In this document: one piece after another, positions 47,109-60,442 of the stretch
How positions within the stretch are numbered: position 1 is the stretch's first letter
How the letters are laid out: every line of letters starts with the position of its first letter
NCBI RefSeq assembly: GCF_902806695.1
Contig: NZ_CADCXN010000047.1
Coordinates: 1 to 64,000, forward strand
Direction: 5' to 3'
From: Candidatus Methylobacter favarea
GTDB lineage: Bacteria > Pseudomonadota > Gammaproteobacteria > Methylococcales > Methylomonadaceae
Length of the DNA: 64,000 nucleotides
Translations under genes and position numbers: made by a program
The notes under the pieces: generated by a model
Database searches by the model: none
What the model saw: only the letters and a program-made list of their open reading frames with translations
Told to the model about the DNA's origin: nothing

Positions 47109-47130
47109 GCCGGACAAATGTCGGTCCGGC
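47109..47130 (-). terminator. Hairpin downstream of htpX
   Basis: GCCGGAC (47109-47115) and GTCCGGC (47124-47130) form a 7-bp stem 14 bases beyond the htpX stop. There is no T-run, so termination may be weak. Confidence 0.45.
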
Positions 47131-47143
47131 AGGATGAAATTAA

Positions 47144-48016
47144 TTAGCCGTTGTTCTGCAATGCCGCAATACGCTCTTCCAAAGGCGGATGGCTCATGAA
47201 CAGCTTTCGCACGCCGCCGCCGTTTATGCCAAAGGCAGCAAATTGGCCCGGCAGCTCTTGTGGCTGCTCCCGTTGCAGAGCACGTAACGCGCCAATCATT
47301 TTTTCGCGACCGGCTAAAATCGCTCCGCCTGCATCCGCCCTGAACTCCCGCCGACGGGAAAACCACATGACCAGCATGGATGCCAGAAAAGCCAAAGCAA
47401 TTTGCGCCACTATCTGCACAATGTAATAAGCCGGGCCATAGCCGCGCTCGGTTTTAAACACAGCACGGTCAACCACATGGCCGATAAGCGTGGCAAAAAA
47501 GTACACAAAGGTGTTCAATACGCCCTGCAATAAGGCCATTGTCACCATATCGCCGTTGGCGACATGGCTTATTTCATGGCCCACAACCGCCTCTACTTCA
47601 TTGCTGTCCATGCTGTGCAAAAGCCCGGTGCTGACCGCAACGAGGGCGCTGTTTTTATTCATGCCGGTAGCAAAGGCATTAGGTTGAGACATATCGAAAA
47701 TACCCACTTCAGGCATGCCGATTCCCGCCTTTTCGGCGTGTTTGGCGACGATATTGACCAGCCACTGTTCAGTCTGATTTTGCGGCTGTTCAATTACCTG
47801 CACGCCCATCGCATTTTTTGCAGACCATTTTGACATTACCAGGGAAATAAAGGAGCCGGTCATGCCAATCACGGCGGACATAATCAACAGCGCATTAAGA
47901 TCGAGGTTCACGCCCTGGGCATCCAAAGTTCCGCTCAAGCCTAGAAGATTAAAGACAATACTGATCACTACCAGTATTGCCGCATTGGTAGCCAGGAAAA
48001 GTAATATACGCATCAT
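47144..48016 (-). CDS. htpX: Membrane zinc metalloprotease HtpX
   Basis: An inner-membrane M48 protease that degrades misfolded membrane proteins. Two N-terminal membrane helices (about residues 4-26 and 43-60), the zinc motif HEISH at residues 147-151, two further helices (about 160-215) and the third zinc ligand region FRADAGG are present. Length 290 aa is normal. A second Met follows the first, so the start could be 48013. Confidence 0.95.
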   Translation of the reverse strand: MMRILLFLATNAAILVVISIVFNLLGLSGTLDAQGVNLDLNALLIMSAVIGMTGSFISLVMSKWSAKNAMGVQVIEQPQNQTEQWLVNIVAKHAEKAGIGMPEVGIFDMSQPNAFATGMNKNSALVAVSTGLLHSMDSNEVEAVVGHEISHVANGDMVTMALLQGVLNTFVYFFATLIGHVVDRAVFKTERGYGPAYYIVQIVAQIALAFLASMLVMWFSRRREFRADAGGAILAGREKMIGALRALQREQPQELPGQFAAFGINGGGVRKLFMSHPPLEERIAALQNNG

Positions 48017-48129
48017 GATAAAACCCTTGTATGGTAAGAAATTTCAAATATATGGGGATTAAATTAATTAATTCAATCTGATTTTCAGAGTGATAATATA
48101 GCGAAAAGTTTACTGGCGGGGGCATTCCC

Positions 48130-49245
48130 ATGTATTTTCTAAAAGTCACAGTTTTTTGCGTTTTTTTATTTAACTCAAGTCTGGCTTTTTCACAACAGAG
48201 TCACCAGGACGTTCTAAAACAACTGCATTTACCTCGCGGCTTTACAATATCCATTTTTGCCGATAATGTGCCTAATGCCCGTTCCATGGCATTAGGCGAT
48301 AACCGCACTGTATTTGTAGGCACTGTATCCCAAGGCAAAGTTTATGCCGTCCAAGATGCCAATAATGACGGTAAAGCTGATAAACATTACGTTATTGCTA
48401 CGGATTTATATACGCCTAATGGCGTTGCTTATAAAGACGGTTCGCTTTATGTTGCGGAAATAAATCGCATTCTTCGTTTCGACAATATCATTAACCGTCT
48501 GATTACACCCCCCAAACCCGTTGTGGTCTATGACAAATTGCCGTCAGATCAGCATCACGGCTGGAAATATCTGCGTTTTGGCCCCGATGATAAGCTCTAC
48601 ACCGGCATCGGCGCCCCGTGTAATATTTGTAAGCCTGAAAAAGCTATTTATGCCTCGCTGGTCCGCTTAAAGCCCGATGGCAGCGACTTTGAAATTATTG
48701 CCCACGGCATCCGAAATACGGTCGGTTTTGATTGGCGGCCTGATACGGGAACGTTATTTTTTACCGATAATGGCCGGGATTATTTAGGCGATGACCAGCC
48801 GCATGATGAACTGAACAGGTGGTCCGCCAAAGGAGAACATTTCGGTTATCCTTATTGTCATGGCGGAGAAATTGTCGATCCCGAGTTCGGCTTCCATAAA
48901 AATTGCCGCCAATTTACGGCGCCGGTATGGAAATTTAAAGCGCACGTTGCGGTATTGGGAGCGCGCTTCTATCAGGGCAAACAGTTTCCGGCCGAATTTA
49001 AAAATCAGTTATTTGTTGCCCAGCATGGCTCCTGGAACCGCACCGAGCCGGATGGTTACCGCGTCGTGCTAGTAAAATTCAAACAGGATGACCCGGTGTC
49101 AGAACAGGTTTTTATCAGCGGCTGGCTAACACCTGAAAAACAGGTTCTGGGACAGCCGGTTGATATCCTGGAACTGCCGGACGGCAGCCTGCTGATCTCG
49201 GATGACAAACTCGGGGTAATCTATAAAGTTGAATACAAAGGCTAG
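48130..49245 (+). CDS. PQQ-dependent sugar dehydrogenase-like (sorbosone dehydrogenase family) secreted protein
   Basis: An exported beta-propeller protein of 371 aa with signal peptide ending near AFSQ. Segments LPRGFTISIFADNVPNARSM, DQHHGWKYLRFGPDDKLY, RNTVGFDWRPDTGTLFFTDNGRD and GEHFGYPYCHGG are typical of soluble glucose/sorbosone dehydrogenase relatives that bind PQQ and calcium. The real substrate is unknown; many family members have not been shown to oxidise sugars. It overlaps no gene and is directly followed by nudF. Confidence 0.87.
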   Translation: MYFLKVTVFCVFLFNSSLAFSQQSHQDVLKQLHLPRGFTISIFADNVPNARSMALGDNRTVFVGTVSQGKVYAVQDANNDGKADKHYVIATDLYTPNGVAYKDGSLYVAEINRILRFDNIINRLITPPKPVVVYDKLPSDQHHGWKYLRFGPDDKLYTGIGAPCNICKPEKAIYASLVRLKPDGSDFEIIAHGIRNTVGFDWRPDTGTLFFTDNGRDYLGDDQPHDELNRWSAKGEHFGYPYCHGGEIVDPEFGFHKNCRQFTAPVWKFKAHVAVLGARFYQGKQFPAEFKNQLFVAQHGSWNRTEPDGYRVVLVKFKQDDPVSEQVFISGWLTPEKQVLGQPVDILELPDGSLLISDDKLGVIYKVEYKG

Positions 49246-49246
49246 C

Positions 49247-49852
49247 ATGAAAAAACAATTTGAAATTCTTCATAAAGACATCGTTTATCCGGGCTTTTTT
49301 CGCATGGAAAAGTACCGGTTGAAACATACGCTGTTCGCGGGCGGCTGGAGTGCGGAAATAAGCCGCGAGCTGTTCATGCGGGGCAATTGCGTTGCCGTGC
49401 TTTTATATGATCCGCATACCGATGAAGTCGTTCTGATCGAGCAGTTCCGGATTGGCGCGATTGCACAGCCTGATAAAGCCTGGATGCTGGAAATTGTTGC
49501 CGGCGCCACGGAGGAAGGGGAAACAGCTGAGCATGTCGCCTATCGGGAATCCCTGGAAGAAGCCGGTTGTGAAATTCAAGAATTAATGAAGATCAATGAG
49601 TTTTACACGACGCCCGGCGGATCATCTGAAAAAATTACTCTTTTTTGCGGCCGGGTTGATTCTACGCTAGTGGGGGGTATTCATGGCCTGGACGATGAAG
49701 ATGAGGATATATTAGTACGCACCGTACATTTTGATGAGGCCTATAAAATGCTGGAAAACCGTGAAATAGAATCAGCGATTCCTATCATCGCGATTCAATG
49801 GCTGGCATTAAACAGACAGCAACTCAAGCACAAATGGATGAATACGGGATAA
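49247..49852 (+). CDS. nudF: ADP-ribose pyrophosphatase (Nudix)
   Basis: Hydrolyses ADP-ribose to AMP and ribose 5-phosphate. The Nudix box reads GATEEGETAEHVAYRES followed by LEEAG, and the upstream MLEIVAG and downstream FYTTPGGSSE motifs identify the ADP-ribose-specific group. It starts one base after the stop of the dehydrogenase gene at ATG 49247, 201 aa. Confidence 0.92.
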   Translation: MKKQFEILHKDIVYPGFFRMEKYRLKHTLFAGGWSAEISRELFMRGNCVAVLLYDPHTDEVVLIEQFRIGAIAQPDKAWMLEIVAGATEEGETAEHVAYRESLEEAGCEIQELMKINEFYTTPGGSSEKITLFCGRVDSTLVGGIHGLDDEDEDILVRTVHFDEAYKMLENREIESAIPIIAIQWLALNRQQLKHKWMNTG

Positions 49853-50192
49853 TTTAAAGCAAGCCGTATTCGGGCTTTCTGAAGGCGCAGGCAAGATGGA
49901 AGCGCTACCGGTAAAAGGACAAAAAGAACCTGTATAAGGCAATAGGCCAATGCCTCCGGGATTGGCTTTCAATCCCCTCTCAGGACGTGGCTTGATCGCC
50001 AGCGTCAGGTTTCCTTATTGCTTTTGCGCTTTTAATTTGCCGGCTTCTCCTTCACTTGCGGAACCGCCGCTCATTCCTGGCAGGCCTCTTAATATAAAAG
50101 AGGCCTGGACCATCCTGAATTTATTTAGAATTAATTGCTGAACTTCTATAAAATTGATTTTTTACTGGCTTATTTCATAAGATCATGTCTAC
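49853..50192. other. Intergenic region before accA
   Basis: About 340 bases. A 63-codon frame at 49950-50141 has no ribosome binding site or recognisable features and is not called. No RNA gene, repeat or clear terminator seen. Confidence 0.45.
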
Positions 50193-51161
50193 ATGGACCT
50201 AAAATTTCTCGATTTCGAACAACCCATCGCTGACCTGGAGGCGAAAATTGAAGAACTGCGCAATGTGGAGTTTGATAATAACATTAATATTTCCGACGCC
50301 ATCCGACAACTGGAAGATAGAAGCAGGGCTTTAACCGAGTCGATTTTCGCCAATCTTTCCGACTGGCAGATATCCCAGTTGTCAAGACATCCGGGGCGAC
50401 CTTATACGCTCGATTATATCCAGCATATGTTTACCGATTTCCATGAACTGCACGGAGACCGCACTTATGCGGATGATCCTGCCATTGTTTGCGGCCTCGC
50501 GCGTCTGGAAGGACAGCCGATTATACTGATCGGCCATCAAAAGGGACGCGACACCAGGGAGAAGATTTACCGCAACTTTGGCATGCCCCGACCTGAAGGC
50601 TATCGTAAGGCCTTACGGGTCATGAAAATGGCGGAACGGTTTAAACTGCCGCTAATTTGCCTGATCGATACGCCGGGCGCCTATCCGGGCATCGAAGCCG
50701 AAGAGCGAGGACAAAGCGAGGCCATCGCCAGAAACCTGTTTGAAATGACCAGGCTTAAAACTCCGATTATCTGTACTATTATCGGTGAAGGCGGCTCAGG
50801 CGGAGCTTTGGCGATCGGCGTGGGCGACCGTCTCATCATGCTCGAATACAGCACGTATTCGGTTATTTCCCCGGAAGGCTGTGCCTCAATCCTCTGGAAA
50901 AGTGCAGATAAATCCCAATTAGCGGCGGAATCCATGGGGATTACTTCCGACCGCATCCGTGAACAGGGCTTGCTGGATGAAGTAGTCAGAGAACCGGTAG
51001 GGGGCGGTCACAGGGACTTTCAGGCTATAGCTTTAAATTTAAGGGAAACATTGATTCGCCATATGGAAGACCTGAAACGGCAAGCCATCGATGAACTGCT
51101 GGAAAGGCGCTACCAGAGGATTATGAGTTTTGGAGCGTTTAGCGAGGAAGGGGGTAAATAA
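50193..51161 (+). CDS. accA: Acetyl-CoA carboxylase carboxyltransferase alpha subunit
   Basis: With AccD transfers the carboxyl group from biotin to acetyl-CoA. The start [22 protein letters not shown], then [18 protein letters not shown] and [15 protein letters not shown] (oxyanion loop), are canonical. Length 322 aa is normal. A likely terminator follows the stop. Confidence 0.96.
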   Translation: MDLKFLDFEQPIADLEAKIEELRNVEFDNNINISDAIRQLEDRSRALTESIFANLSDWQISQLSRHPGRPYTLDYIQHMFTDFHELHGDRTYADDPAIVCGLARLEGQPIILIGHQKGRDTREKIYRNFGMPRPEGYRKALRVMKMAERFKLPLICLIDTPGAYPGIEAEERGQSEAIARNLFEMTRLKTPIICTIIGEGGSGGALAIGVGDRLIMLEYSTYSVISPEGCASILWKSADKSQLAAESMGITSDRIREQGLLDEVVREPVGGGHRDFQAIALNLRETLIRHMEDLKRQAIDELLERRYQRIMSFGAFSEEGGK

Positions 51162-51208
51162 GCCGGTTAAGGTGCTCACATAATCTTCTGACCGGCCTTT
51201 TATTTTTA
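51161..51208 (+). terminator. Probable terminator of accA
   Basis: GCCGGT (51162-51167) can pair with ACCGGC (51191-51196), directly followed by CTTTTATTTTTAT. The loop is long (23 bases), so strength is uncertain. Confidence 0.5.
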
Positions 51209-51213
51209 TCAGC

Positions 51214-52560
51214 TTGACGACGGCTAATACAGATATCATCGTGCGCCTTTCCTCCCAAACGATAGCATCAGCGTTAACGCCATTTAATCCGGTAAAGCAC
51301 TGTTTTATCGCTTACAGCGGCGGTGCGGACTCGCATGCTTTGCTGCATGTCTGCGCTTCAGTAGAACAGCTCAAAGATAAGATTACAGCAGTTTATGTGC
51401 ATCATGGCTTGCAGGCAGAAGCTGAAGCGTGGGCCCGGCATTGTCGAAAAACGGCTGAAGATTTAGGCGTTGACTTTTTAATGTGCCGGGTCAAGGCTAT
51501 TGCCCTGCCCGGGGAAAGCCCCGAAGAAGCTGCCAGAAATGCCCGCTATAGGGCTTTAAAACCGCTGCTTGGCATTAACGATATTTTAATGACTGCGCAG
51601 CACCGCGAAGATCAGATGGAAACGGTACTGCTGCAATTGTTTCGGGGCAGCGGCTTGCGCGGGCTTTCCGCAATGCCTGAAAGGATGCCTTTCGGCCAGG
51701 GCATGCTGCTAAGACCGTTATTGAATGTTTCCAAACAGGCGATAAATGATTATGCCCGCGCACAGGCATTACATTGGGTTGAAGATCCCAGCAATCAACG
51801 CAATGAGTATGACCGCAATTTCCTTCGCAATGAAGTTGTGCCGCTGTTAAAGCAGCGCTGGCCAGCCCTTGAAAAAACGGTAGCGCGTTCGGCTAACCAT
51901 TGCGCCGAAGCACAAAATTTACTCTCGGCGCTTGCTGATAAATTATTCGCTCAGGTTTTTAACAAAAACGACCGGACGCTTTGCATCAGCAAGCTGCAGG
52001 AACACACGCCTGCCAGGCAGCAACTTGTCATAAGGCATTGGTTTCAGAGCCTGGGGCTGAAAATGCCGGCCCGGGCTTTTATCGGAAGCATACTCACTGA
52101 GGTGCTGGCGACAAGACAGGATAGCGATCCCGTGTTGGCCGGTCAGGGCTATTGCATTCGCCGTTATCGCGATAAACTCTATTGTCTGAATCAATCCGCA
52201 GACTCCAGGCAAGCTATTATCTGGCCTGCCGGGCAGTCATATTTACAACTCGCTGACGATGAAGTATTGTCCTGTGCGCCCTCTTCGGCAGGCATACTTG
52301 GCGAATATTGGCGCAGTTCGGCGATCGTGGTCAGATTTCGAAGGGGGGGCGAAAAAATCTGTTTGCCGGGACGTAAAGGTCGTCATACCCTGAAAAACCT
52401 GTTTCAGGAAGCAGGAATTCCGCCGTGGGAAAGAGAAATTATGCCGCTGGTCTACCTTGATGATGAGCTCGCCGCTGTCGGTGACAAATGGATAAGCGCG
52501 GCGTTTTACCGCGAAAAAAAAGAGGCCTGTATCAGTTTGTCCAGGCGAAGACAACAGTAA
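51214..52560 (+). CDS. tilS: tRNA(Ile)-lysidine synthetase
   Basis: Modifies C34 of the CAU-anticodon isoleucine tRNA to lysidine so it reads AUA. The PP-loop SGGADSHALL lies near residue 35, and the N-type ATPase core (TAQHREDQMETVLLQLFRGSGLRGL) and C-terminal RRGGEKICLPGRKGRHTLKNLF domain are present. The frame has no ATG at its start; TTG 51214 is used, with GTG 51241 as alternative, and neither has a good ribosome binding site. accA-tilS-pyrG is a common order. Confidence 0.93.
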   Translation: MTTANTDIIVRLSSQTIASALTPFNPVKHCFIAYSGGADSHALLHVCASVEQLKDKITAVYVHHGLQAEAEAWARHCRKTAEDLGVDFLMCRVKAIALPGESPEEAARNARYRALKPLLGINDILMTAQHREDQMETVLLQLFRGSGLRGLSAMPERMPFGQGMLLRPLLNVSKQAINDYARAQALHWVEDPSNQRNEYDRNFLRNEVVPLLKQRWPALEKTVARSANHCAEAQNLLSALADKLFAQVFNKNDRTLCISKLQEHTPARQQLVIRHWFQSLGLKMPARAFIGSILTEVLATRQDSDPVLAGQGYCIRRYRDKLYCLNQSADSRQAIIWPAGQSYLQLADDEVLSCAPSSAGILGEYWRSSAIVVRFRRGGEKICLPGRKGRHTLKNLFQEAGIPPWEREIMPLVYLDDELAAVGDKWISAAFYREKKEACISLSRRRQQ

Positions 52561-52633
52561 ATCCCGAAAGACGATGACGGCACACGCCTGGTCGATTAAA
52601 ATGTCTGTGTTTACTCTAATTTGTTATCTGTAG

Positions 52634-56402
<3,769 letters not shown>

Positions 56403-56408
56403 ATTAGA

Positions 56409-56445
56409 ATTGGCAAGGGCGGCCGGTCAGTCCGCCCTTGCCAAT
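56409..56445 (+). promoter_or_regulatory. Perfect 14-bp hairpin between eno and ftsB
   Basis: ATTGGCAAGGGCGG (56409-56422) and CCGCCCTTGCCAAT (56432-56445) pair without mismatch around a nine-base loop. It begins seven bases after the eno stop and ends five bases before the ftsB ribosome binding site. There is no T-run, so it is more likely an mRNA 3'-end stabiliser or attenuator than a full terminator. Confidence 0.7.
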
Positions 56446-56453
56446 ACATTGAG

Positions 56454-56738
56454 GTGGAACCCATAAAAATTCTAATTGCAATCATTATCCTGTTGATTGT
56501 TCATCTTCAATACCGCTTATGGTTTGGCGATGGCGGCATTGCGCAGATTAATGCCTATCAACAACGGCTTGATGACCTCAGGCAACAGGCCCAGGAAAAA
56601 AGAGAACGCAACGACGCTCTTTATGCGGAAGTGCTGGACTTAAGAAAAGGCGCGGAAGCAATTGATGAGCGAGCCAGAGAAGAATTAGGGATGATTAGGG
56701 AAGATGAAACATTTTTTCAGATTCTTGAGTCCAAATAA
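56454..56738 (+). CDS. ftsB: Cell division protein FtsB
   Basis: A bitopic septal protein that forms the FtsQLB complex. One membrane helix (residues about 5-20), then LQYRLWFGDGGI and a coiled coil (about residues 30-70) ending in ERAREELGMIREDETFF, as in E. coli FtsB. The only standard start in frame is GTG 56454, which has no ribosome binding site of its own. A GAGGTGG site lies ideally before the ATA codon at 56466, where family members begin (ATA then KILIAII); the true start is uncertain. Confidence 0.9.
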   Translation: MEPIKILIAIIILLIVHLQYRLWFGDGGIAQINAYQQRLDDLRQQAQEKRERNDALYAEVLDLRKGAEAIDERAREELGMIREDETFFQILESK

Positions 56739-56780
56739 GGCTAAAAGTGAATAAACACTTTTAGCCTTGCCTTGTTATTT
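56737..56780 (+). terminator. Rho-independent terminator of ftsB
   Basis: AAGGCTAAAAGTG (56737-56749) pairs perfectly with CACTTTTAGCCTT (56756-56768) around AATAAA; GTTATTTTT follows. It overlaps the ftsB stop codon. Confidence 0.8.
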
Positions 56781-56989
56781 TTAGAGTTCCCAGGTTGGGC
56801 TAAGCAACGCGCCGCCTAATGTTTGTGGCTGAATAAAACCGTCCATCAGGCGACATCCATTTTTAGTCCGGGAATCTGCGACATAGCAATGCATTGAAAG
56901 TCGGCAAGCTAATAAACTTGGTATAAATCCGTTTTTTTAAGTTATATCTCAAGCCTTGCCAATTGCCTGAATCATGAAGGAGAAAGCCC

Positions 56990-57529
56990 ATGTCTACAAG
57001 TAATAAGTTTTTGTTTGTATTAATGATGTTGGCGATAATTCCGGCCGCTGTTTTTATGATGTCTAAAACAGCCGCCGCAACTACCTGGCCTAAGGAAGAG
57101 TCTTTGGAGTTGGTTAAGGCTGCTCGCACTTCCGGATCAACACGCTATCCGGAGCTTGTTCGCTTGCGCGATGAAATATCAAAAGCAGGCAGTGTCAATG
57201 AGGCCCGTGTTCTGGCCCTAGCACCGACAAACGGTGCAATTGGCGCCCTCAAAAATGCCCGTTCCATTATGCCTTTTAGCGAAGACCTGCGCTTGGCCGA
57301 AACCCGGCTCAGCGACGCACGCTCGCGCATCGAAGATGCCGGTATGCCACGCCAGGTTGCGGATGAGTTTTCCGGTATGATGCTTGCCGGGCTCGACGAT
57401 GACCGGGCAGCGAATGTAAACGTGGGCAAGGCCGGATGCAGCTACTCAACAGGAGAGGTAATCGCCATCGTGGTCGGCTTGATCCTGGGCATTATCCCGG
57501 GACTGATCTTGCTTGTCGTGCTCTGCTGA
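56990..57529 (+). CDS. Secreted/membrane protein with Cys-flanked C-terminal helix, unknown
   Basis: A 179-aa protein with a clear signal peptide (hydrophobic residues about 8-24, cleavage near TAAA), a charged helical middle (residues 30-145) and a C-terminal hydrophobic helix flanked by cysteines (AGCSYSTGEV through IIPGLILLVVLC). GGAG precedes the ATG. The final cysteine is the last residue. I do not recognise a characterised family. The helix and its cysteines suggest an anchored or processed envelope protein, possibly with a sorting-type tail. It is a single gene between terminator and ispD. Confidence 0.7.
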   Translation: MSTSNKFLFVLMMLAIIPAAVFMMSKTAAATTWPKEESLELVKAARTSGSTRYPELVRLRDEISKAGSVNEARVLALAPTNGAIGALKNARSIMPFSEDLRLAETRLSDARSRIEDAGMPRQVADEFSGMMLAGLDDDRAANVNVGKAGCSYSTGEVIAIVVGLILGIIPGLILLVVLC

Positions 57530-57793
57530 GGGGCGCAGAAGAAGCGAGCCTGCATATTGCATTAAGATGACTATAGACATTATTTTGTAATATGAACACC
57601 TGACATTTTCATCCTTTAACTATATAACCCCTCAATTTAAAACTACTCTGTAGCGGGCAAGGATAAGTGATGTTTGCATACGGTTCCAGCTCCCAGCCTG
57701 GCGAATACGAATGCCGGAGATTAGCAACCCGCATAATAAACAGCCCATAAAAATGGTAAACATACTTTTTCACATGACGCCTTTATTTTATCG

Positions 57794-58486
57794 ATGACCA
57801 ATTCAATAAATTTCTGGGCTGTTGTGCCTGCCGCCGGTGTTGGCAAACGCATGAACGCAGACCGGCCCAAACAATACCTGGAACTTGCCGGTAAAACAGT
57901 CATCGAGCATACGTTATTGCGTTTGCTCGATGCTGATGCTTTTACGGCTATCGCGGTTGCAATTTCAGCAGAAGATCCTTACTGGCCTGGCCTTGAAGTA
58001 GCTGCTCATAAAAAGATAATAATCGCGCCGGGCGGCAAGGAGCGCGCGGATTCCGTGCTGTCTGGCCTGCACTCGATACGGGCAATAGCCTCGGATAATG
58101 ACTGGGTTTTGGTCCATGATGCCGCCAGGCCCTGCATCACGACGGCGGATATAGGTCATCTCATTGACTCGCTGGTAAACGATGAGGTAGGCGGCATTCT
58201 TGCCCTATCGTCACATGACACCTTAAAAAATGTCCAGGATAATTGCATACTCGGCACATTGGACAGGCGTCATATCTGGCGGGCTTTAACGCCGCAAATG
58301 TTCCGTTATGGGCTGTTAAAAACCGCGCTGGAAGCGGCGCAAGGCAATCCGGCCATAACCGATGAAGCCAGCGCTTTGGAATTACAAGGCCTGCAGCCGA
58401 AAATCGTCGAAGGCCGTGCTGATAATATAAAAATTACCAGTCCCCAAGATTTGGCATTGGCACAATTTTATCTGGAGCAACAATGA
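57794..58486 (+). CDS. ispD: 2-C-methyl-D-erythritol 4-phosphate cytidylyltransferase
   Basis: Third step of the MEP isoprenoid pathway. The CTP-binding [22 protein letters not shown] and [13 protein letters not shown] are diagnostic, and the [15 protein letters not shown] tail is usual. Length 230 aa is normal. Its stop overlaps the ispF start (ATGA at 58483-58486). Confidence 0.96.
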   Translation: MTNSINFWAVVPAAGVGKRMNADRPKQYLELAGKTVIEHTLLRLLDADAFTAIAVAISAEDPYWPGLEVAAHKKIIIAPGGKERADSVLSGLHSIRAIASDNDWVLVHDAARPCITTADIGHLIDSLVNDEVGGILALSSHDTLKNVQDNCILGTLDRRHIWRALTPQMFRYGLLKTALEAAQGNPAITDEASALELQGLQPKIVEGRADNIKITSPQDLALAQFYLEQQ

Positions 58487-58956
58487 TCAGAATAGGTCAG
58501 GGTTATGATGTGCATCGTTTTAACGAAGGCCGCTCAATCATTTTAGGCGGTGTAAAAATAGACTATGAAAAGGGCCTGGAAGCCCATTCCGATGGCGATG
58601 TCGTTCTGCATGCGCTGTGCGATGCATTATTGGGCGCCGCTGCATTAGGTGATATCGGCAAGCATTTCCCCGATACCGATCCTGAATTCAAAGGCGCTGA
58701 CAGCCGGGTCCTATTGCGTCATGTCTATGGCATCGTGCAGGAAAAAGGTTATAGCCTGGTTAATGCCGACATCACTATCATTGCGCAAGCTCCGAAAATG
58801 TCGCCGCATACAGCAACCATGTGCCGTAATATTGCAGCTGACCTGAAAGTGAATAGTGACTGCATCAATGTTAAAGCGACAACGACGGAAATGCTTGGCT
58901 TTGAAGGCCGCAAAGAAGGGATTGCGGTACAGGCAATTGCCCTGCTTGAAAAATAG
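58483..58956 (+). CDS. ispF: 2-C-methyl-D-erythritol 2,4-cyclodiphosphate synthase
   Basis: Fifth step of the MEP pathway. GQGYDVHRF carries zinc-binding Asp and His; [27 protein letters not shown] and [17 protein letters not shown] complete the active site. Length 157 aa is normal. It overlaps ispD by four bases, so the pair is coupled. Confidence 0.97.
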   Translation: MIRIGQGYDVHRFNEGRSIILGGVKIDYEKGLEAHSDGDVVLHALCDALLGAAALGDIGKHFPDTDPEFKGADSRVLLRHVYGIVQEKGYSLVNADITIIAQAPKMSPHTATMCRNIAADLKVNSDCINVKATTTEMLGFEGRKEGIAVQAIALLEK

Positions 58957-59003
58957 TTCTTCGACAAGGAATATAAATAACCACCTTCCCGCCCTCTTCC
59001 CTA

Positions 59004-60023
59004 ATGCAGAATATTGAAATCCCTGTGTGGCCTTATGTCTACGGCCAACCTTCCGGCCAAGGCAAAATCCGCACTTTTCCAGAAGACTTTATCGTTAAGG
59101 AAAATCTGTCTTTCGAGCCCTCAGGCGCGGGCGAACACGTCTTTTTACGGATAGAAAAAACCGGCGAAAATACCGAATTTGTTGCCCGGCAATTGGCCAG
59201 ATTTGCCAAGGTCAGGCAGCGCGATGTAAGCTTCGCAGGGCTAAAAGACCGGCATGCCGTCACTACGCAATGGTTCAGCGCCTGGTTGCCCGGCAAACAG
59301 GAGCCTGACTGGAGGCAGTTTGAAACAGATAACATCAAAGTGCTCCATGCCATCCGCCATGACAGAAAACTCAAGCGCGGCGTGTTGTCCGGCAATAGCT
59401 TCAGGATGATTATTCGGGAATGGCAAGGCGATAGAGAAAAAACCATTCGACAGATGGAATTGATCAAAGCCAATGGCATAGCCAATTACTTTGGCCCTCA
59501 GCGCTTTGGCACTGAAGGCGAAAATGTCAGCAAAGCGTTAGGATTGTTTCAAGGCATGAAAGTTAAACGCGAGCAGCGAAGCATCTATTTATCAGCGGCC
59601 CGCTCTTTTCTGTTTAACCGGATTTTAGCTGCACGCGTAACACAGCATTTGTGGAACCAGCCTGTTCCGGGTGATACCTATGTATTTGATTTGTCGCATA
59701 GCGTTTTTAAATCAGGCTATCCCGATCAGGACATTATCCGGCGAGTTGATGCAAAAGAAATACACCCAACCGGCGCATTATGGGGCAAAGGCAATGACGG
59801 TGTCTCAGCCGATGCACTGGCTATTGAGACAAATATTATCGAAGACCATCCCGAGCTGGCCCAAGGCTTGATTGATTGCGCAGTTGATAGGGATCGCCGG
59901 GCGTTAAGGGTGAATGTGCAGGATTTACAATGGCGGTTTGTCAATGACGACATTATTGAAATTGGTTTTGCGCTGCCGTCAGGAAGTTATGCCACTTCCC
60001 TGGTGCGGGAGATTATTGAGTAA
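59004..60023 (+). CDS. truD: tRNA pseudouridine(13) synthase
   Basis: Makes pseudouridine 13 in tRNA(Glu). DFIVKENLSF, the catalytic aspartate in FAGLKDRHAVTTQWFS, and NYFGPQRFG are the TruD signatures. At 339 aa it is of normal length. It follows ispF by 47 bases in the usual ispD-ispF-truD order. Confidence 0.94.
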   Translation: MQNIEIPVWPYVYGQPSGQGKIRTFPEDFIVKENLSFEPSGAGEHVFLRIEKTGENTEFVARQLARFAKVRQRDVSFAGLKDRHAVTTQWFSAWLPGKQEPDWRQFETDNIKVLHAIRHDRKLKRGVLSGNSFRMIIREWQGDREKTIRQMELIKANGIANYFGPQRFGTEGENVSKALGLFQGMKVKREQRSIYLSAARSFLFNRILAARVTQHLWNQPVPGDTYVFDLSHSVFKSGYPDQDIIRRVDAKEIHPTGALWGKGNDGVSADALAIETNIIEDHPELAQGLIDCAVDRDRRALRVNVQDLQWRFVNDDIIEIGFALPSGSYATSLVREIIE

Positions 60024-60442
60024 GCTGCAGCTGCTCAACACTTATTGCTTACCTAGATTCTGATCCCGTTGCTCGTAATCCTTATCCTTTGCAGGTCCCT
60101 CTCAAGGAAAATTTAATTTTCCTGACATTGTTGCAAAATCAAGTTTTCTGCTTTTAAATCAGGCATATATCCTGTCTGATAGCCCGAAAGCGTGGCTTCC
60201 ATATGATCAGATCACGAGAATCATGGATTGATCAGCTAATAAACTGCATCCTTTTTTATTTCAGGCATGCAATAAAGTTTATGTTTTAAGGTCACATTCA
60301 TGTGGTTTAATCTGGACCTTAATAAAAAATAAAGAAAAGCAGTCGTACAATCATCATTAGTTTTTTGCTTGAAATAATTTGATTCACCAACGGCTCTTAT
60401 TATTTATGTGGCAATTAATATCATTGAGAGGTTTATAAGATT
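60024..60442. other. Intergenic region before the small exported protein
   Basis: About 420 AT-rich bases with no gene or repeat that I can recognise. GAGAGG lies 10 bases before the ATG at 60443. An A/T-rich stretch around 60300-60420 could hold its promoter. Confidence 0.45.

Larger units (their letters stand above)
46624..47143. other. Intergenic region with a truncated repeat copy and a hairpin
   Basis: About 520 bases. It holds the partial copy of the MITE-like element (46896-46973), a hairpin after htpX (47109-47130) and the upstream region of alaC. No gene recognised. Confidence 0.5.

Noticed and set aside
49950-50141. 63-codon plus-strand frame before accA
   Set aside because: No ribosome binding site and no recognisable sequence; likely chance.
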